From Cheilinus undulatus (lineage: Eukaryota; Chordata; Actinopteri; Labriformes; Labridae): a DNA stretch of 64,000 nt. The stretch covers positions 43,747,023-43,811,022 of the forward strand of contig NC_054878.1 in NCBI RefSeq assembly GCF_018320785.1. Reading direction: 5' to 3'. Shown here in pieces: positions 23,601 to 32,975 of this stretch. Position numbers and translations under genes: made by a program. Under the pieces are notes generated by a model. It was not told the DNA's origin. It searched no databases and was given only the letters and a program-made list of their open reading frames with translations. The number at the start of each line of letters is the position of its first letter. The first letter of the stretch is position 1.

Positions 23601-26292
23601 GGAGCAATTGCCCCTGACAACACAGCTCCTAAGATCATTGAGGCACTCAAACCGCCCCACCACAGAAAAGTGGCAACCATCATCATAATTAAGATAATTC
23701 AGTGATACAACCAGGTTTGAAAATTACAGAACATGTCAGAAGCATACTTAAGGTACCAAACACACTGAGTTTAAAAAACATTCAATCGATAAAACTTTAT
23801 TTAGCATTTTTCAAACAAAACAATGTTTTACAAACAGACAAATAAATAAAAGGAAACATGACCCTTACTAAACCCTCAAGTTGTTTGGAGTAAAGTTCCT
23901 GGAACTAAAAGTTCCTGGGACTTTTGGTCAAAAAGTGTCTCAGGTGGACGGTGGAGGTGGCAGCATGACTCACAGGCTGTTGGTCTTCACTTCACCATCA
24001 AGAGTTAAACTGACGTATTTCAGCTGACAGGATTACAACCTCCACATGGTGAAACAGAAGGTTCTAGAAGAACCACAGAGCTTCTCTGAAACTGCACAGT
24101 GTGGACTTTACTGAACACAAGAGAAATCTTCACAAAGGCTTGTGTTGTGTATGTTCTATTGTAAATAGATCTTTGGTTAATAATGAGATATTGGGAAGAC
24201 TACTTTAAACAGTTTGTTCATTTGTATGTTAGAATTTGGTCGTCAAAATTCTTCTGGTAGTCTTTAGGTAGATAGCATAATGTTTGTTTCTCAACTTACA
24301 AACCACAGTTTTCTCTCAGGTGTGGGTGATGCTGATCTGAGACAATTGAAGTCCATCGCCTCTGACCCACACAACACTCACCTGTACCTTATCAAAAACT
24401 TTGCTCTTCTGCCGCACATCATCACCAGTCTCACTGACAACCTGTGTGACAGCATCAAGGGTCCAGGTAAGGAGGGAGACTCAACATGACCCAGTTATGA
24501 AAATCTACAACAAACTTGTTGACTTCAGTGATGCAGGAGTGTTTTTCCTGACAGTGGCTCTTTGACTCCTAAGAGTTAAAACTCTTCAATGTTAGGATTA
24601 AATGTTTGTGATTTTGCTCTCTTTATTTATATTTCACAATCATTTCTGATTCAAATGGAGCTCAGCCCCTGATGTTTTCAGCCTCTTCTTTCTTTTTTTT
24701 TCCAGTACGCAGCAGTCAGAAAGACATCTATCACTTCTCCCTACCTGAACAAGTCGTCACCCTGCCCTGTGGTACTCCGTCCCCCTCTGGACCTCTCCCA
24801 TGCTCTGACATGTCCTGGCTTTATAGCAGAGCTTCATCAGAGGCTTTTACTGAGGCCAATGAAGGAAAGGTTAATCCCAGGTCCCTCCGAGCTGGTCGGC
24901 TGACTTTGGACTCCGACTGTTCTTTGGTCATCAAACGTGTCACTGATGAGGATGTTGGTCTCTACACGTGTGGCCGTAATTATGATGATCGTTACAGCGT
25001 CAGAGTGTATCTCAGTCTGTTTTTAAGTAAGTCTCATTTCATTATCATCAGTTTAAAGTATTGCACAGCGCTCAACCTCAGAAACATCAGTTATCATCTG
25101 ACAGACAAAACTTTAGACTTCCAGTGTAGCCAGCAGATATCTGATATGTGGGCTTAACCTTCCTCTTCTGTCTAATGGTCACTTTCTAAATTAGCATTCA
25201 TTACCAGATCTTATTCCTACTTCAGTCCTGGCTGTTGTACTAAAAAGTACAAAGATGAGAAGAAACTTTTCAGGGTCATGTACGGAAGTCACTTAAATTC
25301 AGATGTCAAATATTTTTAAACTGAGATTTTGATCTTTTTCCTTCAGTCTCTCCAAAACCGACAGACTCTGATCCAACGAGCAACAATGAACTCCAGTTAG
25401 AGTGTTCTCTGTTCAGATTCAGAGATCTTCATCTTTGTCCACCATACCGTCTCCTCTGGGTGAATGAGACAGGAGCTGAGATCACTGACGGTGTTACAGA
25501 GACTTTCAGAGATGAAGGCTGTTTCTCTGACCTGACTGTGACTCGTCAGAGCGGACACAACAAGACATTCACCTGCCAGGTTGTTGATGAGGAGAACAGT
25601 GTGGAGATACAGGCCAACTACACACCTGTCTTCACAGGTAGGACCATTATTTATGCTTCAACAAGATCTGTGGAACAAAACAGATGACAAGACAAATAGA
25701 AGTGTAGGGTAGAAGATGTTTTCTAAAGAGCTGCCACTGTGGTGACCAGAATGCCAGGGTTAATAATTCAATCAGAGCCTTCTTAACTAACAGATATCCT
25801 TACATGTTCAGTTACAGTTTTTCACTTATGAATGTTTTTCTCATAAAACTTCAACAGACTGGTCTCCTCTGAGCTCCATCATGCTGGTTCTGCGTATTTC
25901 AGCTCTTGTTTTGATGATCGTGAGCACTGTTTTGGTCTTCACCCTCAGAGGTGAGGAAATAAACACCATCAATGTGGCAGAAATAGTTCAAACTAATCAT
26001 ATGTAAAACATTAATGCTGCTATTTACTTCCAGGTAACATCAAACCACGGCGTAAAGAAACCAGCGTGAGTTTAAACTAACTCCTACCATGTGTGACATT
26101 TCTTCTGACTGATGAAACCTCTGAGACGATGGACTCTGCAGGATTTGCTCCGTTGACTCTTGTTGTTTTGAATCTCATGTGTTGTGTTGTATTTCACAGA
26201 TGCATGAGGATGTCATTGAAGCCGACGATGAAATTGATGAAGCATTTGGTGCTGCTTCCATCGAACTGCAACAACTTCCAGATCAAGATTAA
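8612..26292 (+). CDS. Copy 2: Ig-Ig-vWA-Ig-Ig type I membrane receptor (12 exons)
   Basis: Exons by GT/AG and frame: 8612-8657, 17099-17419, 17666-17956, 19160-19309, 19538-19657, 20205-20369, 24320-24466, 24706-25026, 25347-25637, 25858-25950, 26034-26065, 26200-26292. They total 2070 nt and about 689 residues with no internal stop. Order: signal peptide 1-16, Ig-V 16-122, Ig-C 123-219, vWA 220-413, Ig-V 414-520, Ig-C 521-617, transmembrane exon 618-648, tail 649-689. All junctions are phase 1 except the last (phase 0). The MIDAS set is present: DxSxS near 236-240, Thr near 307, Asp in TDG near 340. It probably acts at the cell surface, with the vWA binding ligand through a metal ion. Intron 1 is swollen to 8.4 kb by a LINE inside a hAT element. 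The first Ig acceptor reads TTTCAAG rather than TTTCCAG. I know no named gene with this architecture; expression is unproven. Confidence 0.8.
8886..9217 (+). mobile_element. tRNA-derived SINE with GGATG tail, intron 1 of copy 2
   Basis: The head GGGCTGCAGAGCGGTG..GGTTAGCACTG and AAGGTTCCTGGTTC resemble pol III A and B boxes. The body (CTTCCTGCCACCACCAAAAAC; CAGCTGGGATAGGCTCCAGC) and the tail AAAATGGATGGATG are those of a widespread teleost SINE family. Orthologous insertions lie in copies 3 (broken at 33262), 4 (42287-43373, headless) and 5 (55280-55609), so it predates the duplications. Confidence 0.75.
9822..13598 (-). pseudogene. LINE ORF2: endonuclease and reverse transcriptase, one in-frame stop
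   Basis: Two open stretches, 13598-12351 (415 aa) and 12329-9822 (835 aa), are in the same frame and separated only by a TAA at 12351-12353. The first is an APE-type endonuclease ([33 protein letters not shown]). The second is a reverse transcriptase with the [12 protein letters not shown] block typical of the Tx1 group, [10 protein letters not shown] and the catalytic FADDVLLF. A Cys/His-rich segment ([20 protein letters not shown]) lies near the C-terminus. Total length is about 1258 codons, normal for the family, so the element is otherwise intact. Confidence 0.9.
14270..15367 (-). CDS. LINE ORF1 protein (L1 ORF1p-like RNA-binding chaperone)
   Basis: 365 residues. A charged N-terminus is followed by a long coiled coil (about 60-150, heptad-like with many Glu/Arg) and the hallmark [14 protein letters not shown] that opens the RRM of L1-type ORF1 proteins. 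A C-terminal domain follows with [17 protein letters not shown]. Such proteins form trimers that coat LINE RNA and are needed for retrotransposition. No stop or frameshift is seen. ORF2 begins about 670 bp downstream. Confidence 0.88.
   Translation of the reverse strand: MSMEGDKQKKIKYKQGSRRDKGETVEEIYYSDEESYENNGGANEKEANPVMQAIYNEIRALRSDVKSEMSEFRLSFRNDMKKELNEFREEINRKLQEATGELQATTARVGEAEQRISDIEDWNTAAKEALTQALASQELLQAKLTELEARSRRNNLRIYGVPEESEGSNLSEFVTKLIKSEVGPPVADMDLGIQRCHRALAPKPPQDAPPRSLVICFLEFRVKEQVLRTAWRKKDVRYEGKRIYFDQDYPPEILKKRKAYVGILRELKAKGIRFQTPHPAKLRVFFDSGTQIYESAAEAAKDLKRRGFPMENVKEPDTAALKQRRLATWEKAGADRRRQIVDQGRIRERLRSFQRAPPGASAGGE
16480..16740 (+). mobile_element. Old L1/Tx1 reverse-transcriptase fragment
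   Basis: Decayed coding similarity to LINE ORF2 just after the FADD region: a block like [16 protein letters not shown], then [13 protein letters not shown]. The same fragment lies in intron 1 of copy 4 (43600-43855, still open) and shortened in copy 5 (55785-55910). It therefore inserted before the array expanded and is unrelated to the young LINE at 9687-15475. Confidence 0.6.
17099..17956 (+). CDS. Copy 2 Ig pair A (Ig-V exon 17099-17419, Ig-C exon 17666-17956)
   Basis: The Ig-V exon has [12 protein letters not shown] and the J-side DVGLYTCRQ motif with paired cysteines. The Ig-C exon has [14 protein letters not shown] and FTCQSV, with extra cysteines (SSCQP, DADCF) likely forming a second bridge. 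The CDR3-like loop carries an N-glycosylation sequon (NGS). Exon lengths are 321 and 291 nt, identical to pair B downstream. Both exons are phase 1-1. The open frame runs through the intron between them, but clean GTAAGT and TTTCAG sites bound it. Confidence 0.85.
19160..20369 (+). CDS. Copy 2 vWA exons 1-3
   Basis: Exons 19160-19309, 19538-19657 and 20205-20369. Exon 1 has [20 protein letters not shown] (MIDAS DxSxS) and [11 protein letters not shown]. Exon 2 has [15 protein letters not shown] and GGYTMTG (MIDAS threonine). Exon 3 has LTHILENDF and [13 protein letters not shown] (MIDAS aspartate), then IELYAIG. The strand order and motifs match the vWA of FACIT collagens more closely than integrin I domains, judged from family knowledge. 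Exon 3 has no ATG-initiated ORF of its own and is easily missed. Confidence 0.87.
20395..21340 (-). mobile_element. Rex3-like (RTE clade) LINE 3' fragment
   Basis: On the minus strand, degraded LCQGCPLSP-type RT sequence (about 21290) leads to [20 protein letters not shown] and [16 protein letters not shown]. The (GGAT)n tail lies at 20396-20414. This C-terminal block is characteristic of teleost Rex3/RTE elements. It interrupts the intron just after vWA exon 3. Confidence 0.7.
21345..22070 (+). mobile_element. L2-type LINE reverse-transcriptase fragment
   Basis: Open reading 21375-21896 carries [37 protein letters not shown] and CYADDTQLF (YADD catalytic box). It continues past a stop with [13 protein letters not shown] and [16 protein letters not shown]. 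This is the RT core of an L2-clade element lacking both ends, in opposite orientation to the adjoining Rex3-like piece. Confidence 0.75.
22071..23690. other. Repeat-like intron sequence without a gene
   Basis: No supportable coding region. Holds a TC-rich microsatellite (23011-23076) and a TTAACCCTTT motif at 23319. A GC-rich block (23395-23690) looks like a fragment of an unidentified dispersed repeat; its short ORFs on both strands show no domain. Confidence 0.4.
24320..24466 (+). CDS. Copy 2 vWA exon 4
   Basis: Reads [33 protein letters not shown] then LCDSIKGP. It completes the YAIG|VGDA strand-helix junction of the vWA. It lies almost 4 kb from exon 3 because of the inserted LINE pieces. 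It differs from copy 1 at 14 codons by replacement and 2 silently. Confidence 0.87.
24706..25637 (+). CDS. Copy 2 Ig pair B (Ig-V exon 24706-25026, Ig-C exon 25347-25637)
   Basis: The Ig-V exon reads [27 protein letters not shown] and [16 protein letters not shown]. The Ig-C exon reads [30 protein letters not shown] and [10 protein letters not shown]. Same exon lengths (321 and 291 nt) and phases as pair A, so the two pairs are an internal duplication. NET and NKT sequons are present in the Ig-C. The donor after the Ig-V exon is TTA A|GTAAGT. Confidence 0.87.
25858..26292 (+). CDS. Copy 2 transmembrane and cytoplasmic exons
   Basis: The TM exon 25858-25950 encodes [20 protein letters not shown] and continues hydrophobically to VLVFTLRG. 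A single arginine (about residue 630) sits inside the hydrophobic span. Tail exon 26034-26065 gives [10 protein letters not shown]; last exon 26200-26292 gives [17 protein letters not shown] and ends LPDQD. The tail is about 41 residues, acidic, tyrosine-free, without ITIM or ITAM. The intramembrane arginine suggests pairing with an acidic-TM adaptor (inference). Confidence 0.83.
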
Positions 26293-26639
26293 GTCAAGAG
26301 GAAGTCACAGCTTTCCTTCTGGCCTCCAGAAGATTATTGAATTCAGAAAATGTGAAGAAAATGTGTAATGGTATTTACAGTGTCTTTTCATTTTCAAAAA
26401 TTCCTAAAGGAACCCTGAAATTAACTGAGGTTAAGCCATTTTGTTCTGGATTTTCTTGGTGTTTGAACCGTTTCTCAAAAATCCACCTGTCAGCCATTAT
26501 TAGTAAATAAGAAGCATGATAAACACACTCATCAGTCCATTCTTGATTAGAACTGTTGATTACGGTGTCAACCTCCCAATTTCCCTGCCTGGATATCAAA
26601 AACAAAAGAGCTGTTTACTGCCTGTGTTTTTCACCTCTC

Positions 26640-27575
26640 AGGACTAGACATATTTAACTTAAATTCAGTGATGAACAACATGACAGCCCTAGAAATATGT
26701 GGCTAAAATATCTCAGTTGCCCCCTTGTGGCTGGCTGTGGTATAGGTGGACTGAATTTGCTGCTGATGTCTCTTGTGCTCTTTTTCATGAGCTCTTTGAA
26801 AGTCTGTACCGCTCTCTCACCTAGGCTGTTAGATGAAGGATGATCAGGAACCGCTGTGTCTGATTCCATGTGTTGTTATAAACTCTTTCATTTGTTCACT
26901 GACAAAACACTGGGCGTTGTCAGACACGATCGTCTCTGGTGTGCCATGTGTGCTGAAACTGATTCTAAGGTGGTTTACAGTCATTTCTGATGTAGCAGAG
27001 CTCACTGGGTTTACCTACAGCCACTTTGAGTGTGCATCAACAGTTTCCAAGAACATTTTACCCAGAAAAGATCCTCAATAATCAATGTGGAGTCTTTTCC
27101 AATGCTTCTCAGGCCACTCCAAAGTAGTCCACATAGTGGAGCCTCTCTGTGCTCCTGACGTGTGCTGCATGACTTTACCTTGTTTTCCATGTGGCTGTAC
27201 ATTTGAGGCCATGCGGCTCATCCCAGGATGCGCTTAATGCAGCTGCTCCATCAAAGATACTCGTCCTGTCTCTGGTGGGACAATGCCGGCTCCCCACAGC
27301 ACACATCCATCCTGAACACTCAGGTCATGCTGTCTCTGTAAGGCAGAAAGTCTGTCCAGGTTATTCTGCCAGCCTCTCAAGATAAACTCACGTACCCTCC
27401 AGAGTTTTGGATCTTTTGTTGTTTGCAGCTGGTCTGATGTCATCAGTGGGCTTTGCTCCTGATCCAACATTAGCACCATTTCATCAGATGATGGACCATT
27501 AGGTGTCTCTGAAAGTGGGAGACGACTGGTAGAGTCAGCATTATCTTTGTCTTTTCCTCCTCTGTACATGATAAC
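26640..27575 (-). mobile_element. Ty3/gypsy retrotransposon pol fragment, 3' flank of copy 2
   Basis: Minus-strand decayed integrase-region sequence: GKDKDNADS..SRLPLSETP (RNase H to integrase linker), a HDLSVQDGC-like block, IVSDNAQCF around an integrase catalytic Asp, and ERAVQTFKELM. Frames are broken by stops and shifts, so it is non-functional. The same fragment follows copy 3 (39000-39915) but not copy 4. Confidence 0.7.
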
Positions 27576-28158
27576 ATGTTGATATGCTCAGCAGTACAGC
27601 CCACCTCACTGCTTTCATCTCATTGGTTCTTTGTTGATGATGTCATGCATAGAGAAACGTCACCAAAAAGGCCATGTTTTTGAGCTGTTAACGACCAGGC
27701 CAAGCATTCAAAGTGCACAAATATAACATTCTTATTTCTTTAGCTACTTTAGCATCCTGAAAGTAGTGACAAAATTAGTATTATATGCTAACGGGGCTCA
27801 GCTAGCCACTTAGCTCAGTACAAGACTCCTCTAGACTCTTGTCTTCCTTCATCTGGATAGATGATATGAGAGGTTAGGAGGTCGTATGAGGTTGTACACT
27901 TCTCCTGAGCTGACAGGTTACCGCTGCTGTAGCTGTGAATGGTTGAACTTCTCTGTCAATAAAATTGATACCAAGGCCGGTCAGGAGGCGTGCAAATACA
28001 CCTCCTGGCAAAGAACCTGTAGCTCGAACACAGCCATGCACGGTAAAGAATAGTTGTGCAGACTCACATTTTGAGGACTTTTGAAATGTTACTTTTATTG
28101 GAGTGTAAATCTCACCAAATGACCATGTTTTCATTTTGCACTTAACTAATTCTATGTA

Positions 28159-28931
28159 CAGTGGTGTTAAAAAGTGTTTGCCCCCTTTCTGATTCCTGAG
28201 TTTTTTGCGTATTTATCACACTTAAATGTTTCAGATCATCAAACCAATTTTTATATTTCACAAAGACAACCCAAGTTTTTGGAAAGCTGAGTTCAGTTTC
28301 ACTGGCCACACCCAGGCCTGATTACCGCCAGATTTGTTGAATAAAAAAGTCACTTAATAGAAACTGTCAGACAAAAAGATGTAGACTACAAGATCTCAAA
28401 AAGAAACACATCATGCCGCGAGCCAAAGAAATACAAGAACAAATGAAAAAACAAGGTGATTGGAATCTATCAGTCTGGAAATGGCTACAAAGCCATTTCC
28501 AAGGCTTTGGGACTCCAGCGAACCACAGTCAGAGCCATTATCCACAAATAGAGAAAACTGGGAACAGTAGTGAACCTTCCCAGGGGTGGTCCGTCAATAC
28601 TGCTGAGTTACAGCAATTCTGTGAAGAAGAGTGGGTCAAAATTCCTCCACAGTGATGAGAAACACTCATCACCTGTTATCACAAACGCTTGATTTCAGTT
28701 ATTGCTGCTAAGGGTGGAACAACCAGTTATTAGATTCAGGGGGACAATCACTTTTTCACACAGGGCCAGATAGGTTTGGATTTTTTCCCCCCTTAAAAAA
28801 TTAAATAATCTTTCAAACACTGCATTTTCTGTTCTTCTTTGTGAAATATAAAAATTTGATGATCTGAAACATTTAAGTGTGTTAAATATGTAAAAATCAG
28901 AAAAGGGGGCAAGCGCTTTTTCACATCACTG
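28159..28931. mobile_element. Non-autonomous Tc1-like transposon (773 bp)
   Basis: TA duplications at 28157-28158 and 28932-28933. Ends CAGTGGTGTTAAAAAGTGTT and its inverted partner ending AAGCGCTTTTTCACATCACTG. Inside, MPRAKEIQEQMKKQGDW (28413) is the start of a Tc1-type transposase that soon loses frame, so this is a deleted derivative. Confidence 0.85.
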
Positions 28932-28959
28932 TATATACTTTTATAAAAATGGGAAAAAT

Positions 28960-29520
28960 GTACCTCTCAGTGTCTCGTGATACCCAAAGAGGGTCCTTTG
29001 AGCTAAACTGCTTCAGACAGGACAGGCAGTTTAGAGCTAGGCCTGAAGTTGGAGAGCACAGAGAGGTCAGGAGAATATTTAAAATTCAGTCAGAGAGGCA
29101 GATAGATAAAACAGCTCTACAAAGAGTCATTTTAGATATAAACATTAAAAACAGCTCAATTTCCTGGTCTAAATGTGGGACTGGACTTCTCTATTCTTAA
29201 CTTCAGAAGAGCATTCCTCCATGCTAACTCTGTGAATTGTAAATATATATTTCTTTTATTATTGTTTCATTACTTTGATATCATGTGCAGATTTAACCGT
29301 TGCTTTAACAGTTACTATTTAGCTGATCATGTGACTAGCAGTGATCATGTGACCTGATGTGAATCCTTAAAGGAAGCAGCTTGGTGGTCATTTTTTACTT
29401 ACCCTACTGAAGGCCTGAAACATGTTGTCATGTTTGTATGAGTCTGTAGTCCTGATGAAATAAAGGCTTTTATTAACAATCCCTCTGAGTGTCTCAGATC
29501 TCTTCAATCATTCAGAGCAG
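28960..29520 (+). other. Distal 3' UTR-like block with poly(A) signal, copy 2
   Basis: Matches 51480-51920, which directly follows the stop codon of copy 4. Holds AATAAA at 29459-29464 in the context GATGAAATAAAGGC. In copy 2 it is pushed 2.7 kb from the stop by gypsy and Tc1 insertions, so it may no longer be used. Confidence 0.5.
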
Positions 29521-30190
29521 CCTTTCCCAGACTTCAGCATGCTGTGGCCCTCAGTGAAACCTGCAAATCTTCAGGGGTCCACCAAAACCCTCAGACAACC
29601 AAAACATGACTATCAAAGTATTTACCTCCATCATTGACTTCATATACAGAGAAACACTTTCAGAGACATTGTTGATAGGAAAGCCTCTGCAGAGTCACAA
29701 AGTCCACATAGACATAGACCATAGTGTTTATGTTTGATCAGGCATCTGCAAAGTCACCTTTATTTTCTTCTTTAATATTTATCTCTTTAAACACTGTGAC
29801 CCTACAAATGCTTTCTGAGAAACTGTGATGTCTCCAAAGGCACTGATGATTTCTTCTAATTGTGATGTGCCACAGTAGAATATTTAACAGTGTCACCAGT
29901 TAATCCAACACCAGTTAAACCATGACACCAGTTTGCACATCAAACAAAATAAAAAGTTGATTATGCACCATTTAGTTATTGTATTATATTTTGCACATCA
30001 AACACAGTATAAAGCTGATTCAGGAACTTAAGTTCATGTTTTATATTTTAACCATTATTTGAATTTTTATAATAGGTTTATGTTTTTTATTTGTAGCAAA
30101 TGTCCTCTTATGACCTGCAGTTCCTCTGGAGCCCTCAGACTTTGGGAAGCACTGATTTAGAGGATTGATGATTCAGAGTGGTAGCAGCAC

Positions 30191-30191
<1 letters not shown>

Positions 30192-30241
<50 letters not shown>
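30192..30241. repeat. (TC)n microsatellite
   Basis: Pure TC run of about 25 units; the paralogous place after copy 4 (52552-52580) has a shorter run. Confidence 0.95.
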
Positions 30242-30243
<2 letters not shown>

Positions 30244-30400
30244 TTGTTAGAAATAGCAGTGACTTTTACCTCAGATGTCCTGCAGGGGGCGTACACTCAT
30301 TATTAACAGTCTGGTGGGTGTCTGGCAGTGTTAGAACCTCCAGCAAATCTGGTAATGAAACTCCAAAGTATCATGGTAAATCTGTTTGGGATAGACTATA

Positions 30401-31946
30401 CACCGCATTCCACATTATTATGCAAATGATATTTTTCTCTGATTTTCCTAAATATTAATGCAAATGACAGAATATTTTTCAAGTCATCAGCCATTAGAGC
30501 ATAATTCAAATGTTTTTGAACAAACTTCATAAAGACAAAAATTATTTTTTTAAAAATAAAAACCTCAAAATGCACTGTTCCACATTATTAAGCACAACAG
30601 CTTTTTAAAACATTTTATAGCTTGTAAAGAACTGAAAATGGTCATTTGTAGAAATTGCAGCATCAGGGGGTCATATTTACTGAAATCAAAGCTATTTCAA
30701 TCAAAAACATCTTAACAGGACAAGTTCCATGTTAACATAGGAGCCCTTCTTATCACCTTCACTATTCCTGCATCCATTGAACTTGTGAGTTTTTGGAGAG
30801 TTTCTGCTTGAATTTCTTTGCAGGATGTCAGAATATCCTCCCAGAGCTGCTGTTTTGATGTGAACTGCCTCCCACCCTCATAGATCTTTAGCTTGAGGAT
30901 GCTCCAAAGGTTCTCAACAGGGTTGAGGTCAGGAGGGGATGGAGGCCACACCATGAGTTTCTCTCCTTTTATGCCCATAGCAGCCAATGACACAGAGCTG
31001 GTGAGATGGTGCATTGTCATGCTTGAAGAAAATTTTGCTACAGAAGGCACGATTCTCTTTTTGTACCATGGAAGAAAGTGGTCAGTCAGAAACTCTATAT
31101 ACTTTGCCGAGGTCATTTTCACACCTTCAGGGACCCTAAAGGGGCCTATCAGCTCTCTCCTCATGATTCCAGCCCAAACATGACTCCGCCCCCTCCTTGT
31201 TGACGTCCCGGCCTCATGGGACATGGTGGCCATCCACCAACCATCCACTACTCCTCCATCTAGACCATCCAGGGTTGCATGGCACTCATCAGTAAACAAG
31301 ACTGTTTGAAAATGAGTCTTCATGTATTTCTGGGCCCACTGCAACCATTTCTGCTTGTGAGCATTGGTTAGGGGTGGCTGAATAGTAGGTTTATACACGA
31401 CTGCAAGCCTCTGGAGGATCCTACACCTTGAGGTTGGTGGGACTCCAGAGGCACCAGCAGCTTCAAATACTTGTTTGCTGCTTTGTAATGGCATTTTAGC
31501 ATCTGCTCTCTTAATCTGATGTATTTGTCTGTCAGAAACCTTCCTCATTATGTCTTTATCTGCACAAATCCGTCTGTGCTCTGAATCAGCCACAAATTTC
31601 TTCACAGTATGATGATCATGCTTAGTTTTTCCTGAAATATCAAATGTTTTCATTCCTTGTCCAAGGCATTACACTATTTGACACTTTTCAGCAGCAGAGA
31701 GATCCTTTTTCTTTCCCATATTGCTTGAAACTTGTGGCCTGCTTAATAATGTGGAACATGTGGAAAAGTGCATTTTGAGGTTTTTATTTTTTAAAAAAAT
31801 AATAGTTATCATTATGAGGTTTGTTCAAAAACATTTGAATTATACTCTAACTGTTGATGACTTGAAAAATATTATGACTGTCATTTGCATTGATATTTAG
31901 AAAATCAGAGAAAAACGTTGTTTGCATAATAATGTGGAACGCGGTG
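30401..31946 (-). mobile_element. Tc1-like transposon, 1546 bp, decayed transposase
   Basis: Terminal inverted repeats CACCGCATTCCACATTATTA / CACCGCGTTCCACATTATTA with TA duplications at 30399-30400 and 31947-31948. The paralogous empty site after copy 4 reads GGGATAGACTATAGTTGATAC (52728-52748), giving exact boundaries. The transposase ORF lies at 30712-31653. Confidence 0.93.
30712..31653 (-). pseudogene. Tc1-family transposase, degraded
   Basis: 313 codons. The first catalytic Asp lies in VLFTDECHATLDGLDG, and SPPDLNPVENLWSILK carries the third acidic position. The second catalytic block, normally a QDNAPCH-like motif, reads SMTMHHLTSS, so it is frame-shifted or mutated. The N-terminal paired-type DNA-binding domain is shortened. 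Probably inactive. Confidence 0.8.
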
Positions 31947-31949
31947 TAG

Positions 31950-32975
31950 TTGATACCTCAGAGTGAATACAGCTCCTGTATTATTAGCTACAACTCCAAC
32001 AACAGTGTTTGAGTCCTAATATCTGCTAGGTCACATGGCACATTCCTGACACATCATTTGGTCTGTTTGAGGGATGTATGTGTGTGAAGTGTGAGATGAC
32101 AAATGACAAAAAGGATATGCCTCTCATTCAAGTGTTGTTGGCATTCACATTAAAAGCACTCAGGCAGAATAAGAACTACAGACTTGTTCTAAAGGATTTG
32201 TTAGAAGTAGAGTCTATAGGGGAGTCGATGGCCTAGTGGTTTAAGGCGAGCCCCATGTACGTGGACGGCGTGGGATCGAATCCAGCCTGAGGCCCTTTAC
32301 TGCATGACTCTCCCCCGCTCTCATCCCTGTTTATGACTCTGTCCACTGTCCTCCTCTATCGTAACAAAGGCACAAAAGTGCCCTCAAAAAAAAAAAAAAA
32401 CAACACCAAAAAAAGAAGTCACGTGTCTCTCCTTGATCCAGCTTAGTTTTAGCAGCAGTGCTGCTACCATGTTTACAGCTGCTTCTCTGACCTCATATAA
32501 CACGACAGCGCGCTTCTTTGAGTCGTAATGGCCTTAGAATCATCAGGTAGAACACACCTTTAGACAGACGTTTAGGCTGATTTTAATGAGTTGCTGTTGA
32601 GTTGATCCGTTGCAGCTCACAGCTTGTGTTAAAGCCTCAAACAGGCCGACAGAGATGCTCTGCATGCTCTGCTCTGCATGTTGCTGTTATTACAGACATC
32701 AGATTGGAGAGGAGAGAACTGAGAAATGAGATGAACTAATTTCACTTATGTTCACTGCACCTGAAAAGATTACGATATTTATTGCATTGATGTAAAATTC
32801 TCTGAACTAACCCTTCGCCCTAAAGCTTTCTGGGTATTTTTGGTTGACATGTTTGTTGCTGTATTAAAATGAGCTTATATCAGAAACTAAACTACATTAA
32901 AGGAAATTCCACAACCAGTTCAACTTCAGTTCAAACAAGGAAACGCCTCCAACAATGCCTGTTTCCTCAGACCAG
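31950..32975 (+). promoter_or_regulatory. Conserved 5' flank / putative promoter, copy 3
   Basis: Paralogous to 7760-8611. Differs by a SINE at about 32217-32418. GGAAATTCCA at about 32899 is a better NF-kB-like match than in the other copies. The signal-peptide ATG follows at 32976. Confidence 0.45.
32217..32418 (+). mobile_element. tRNA-derived SINE with A-rich tail
   Basis: A-box-like TGGCCTAGTGG and B-box-like GGGATCGAATCC, a C/T-rich body, and an A-rich tail. Copy 2 has the empty site at about 8010. Copy 5 has the same SINE split by another element (53000-53050 and 54288-54440). Confidence 0.8.

Noticed and set aside
26833-27385. Plus-strand ORFs in copies 2 and 3 flanks (MKDDQEPLCLIPC.., MAVHLRPCGSS..)
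   Set aside because: Antisense shadows of the decayed gypsy integrase region.
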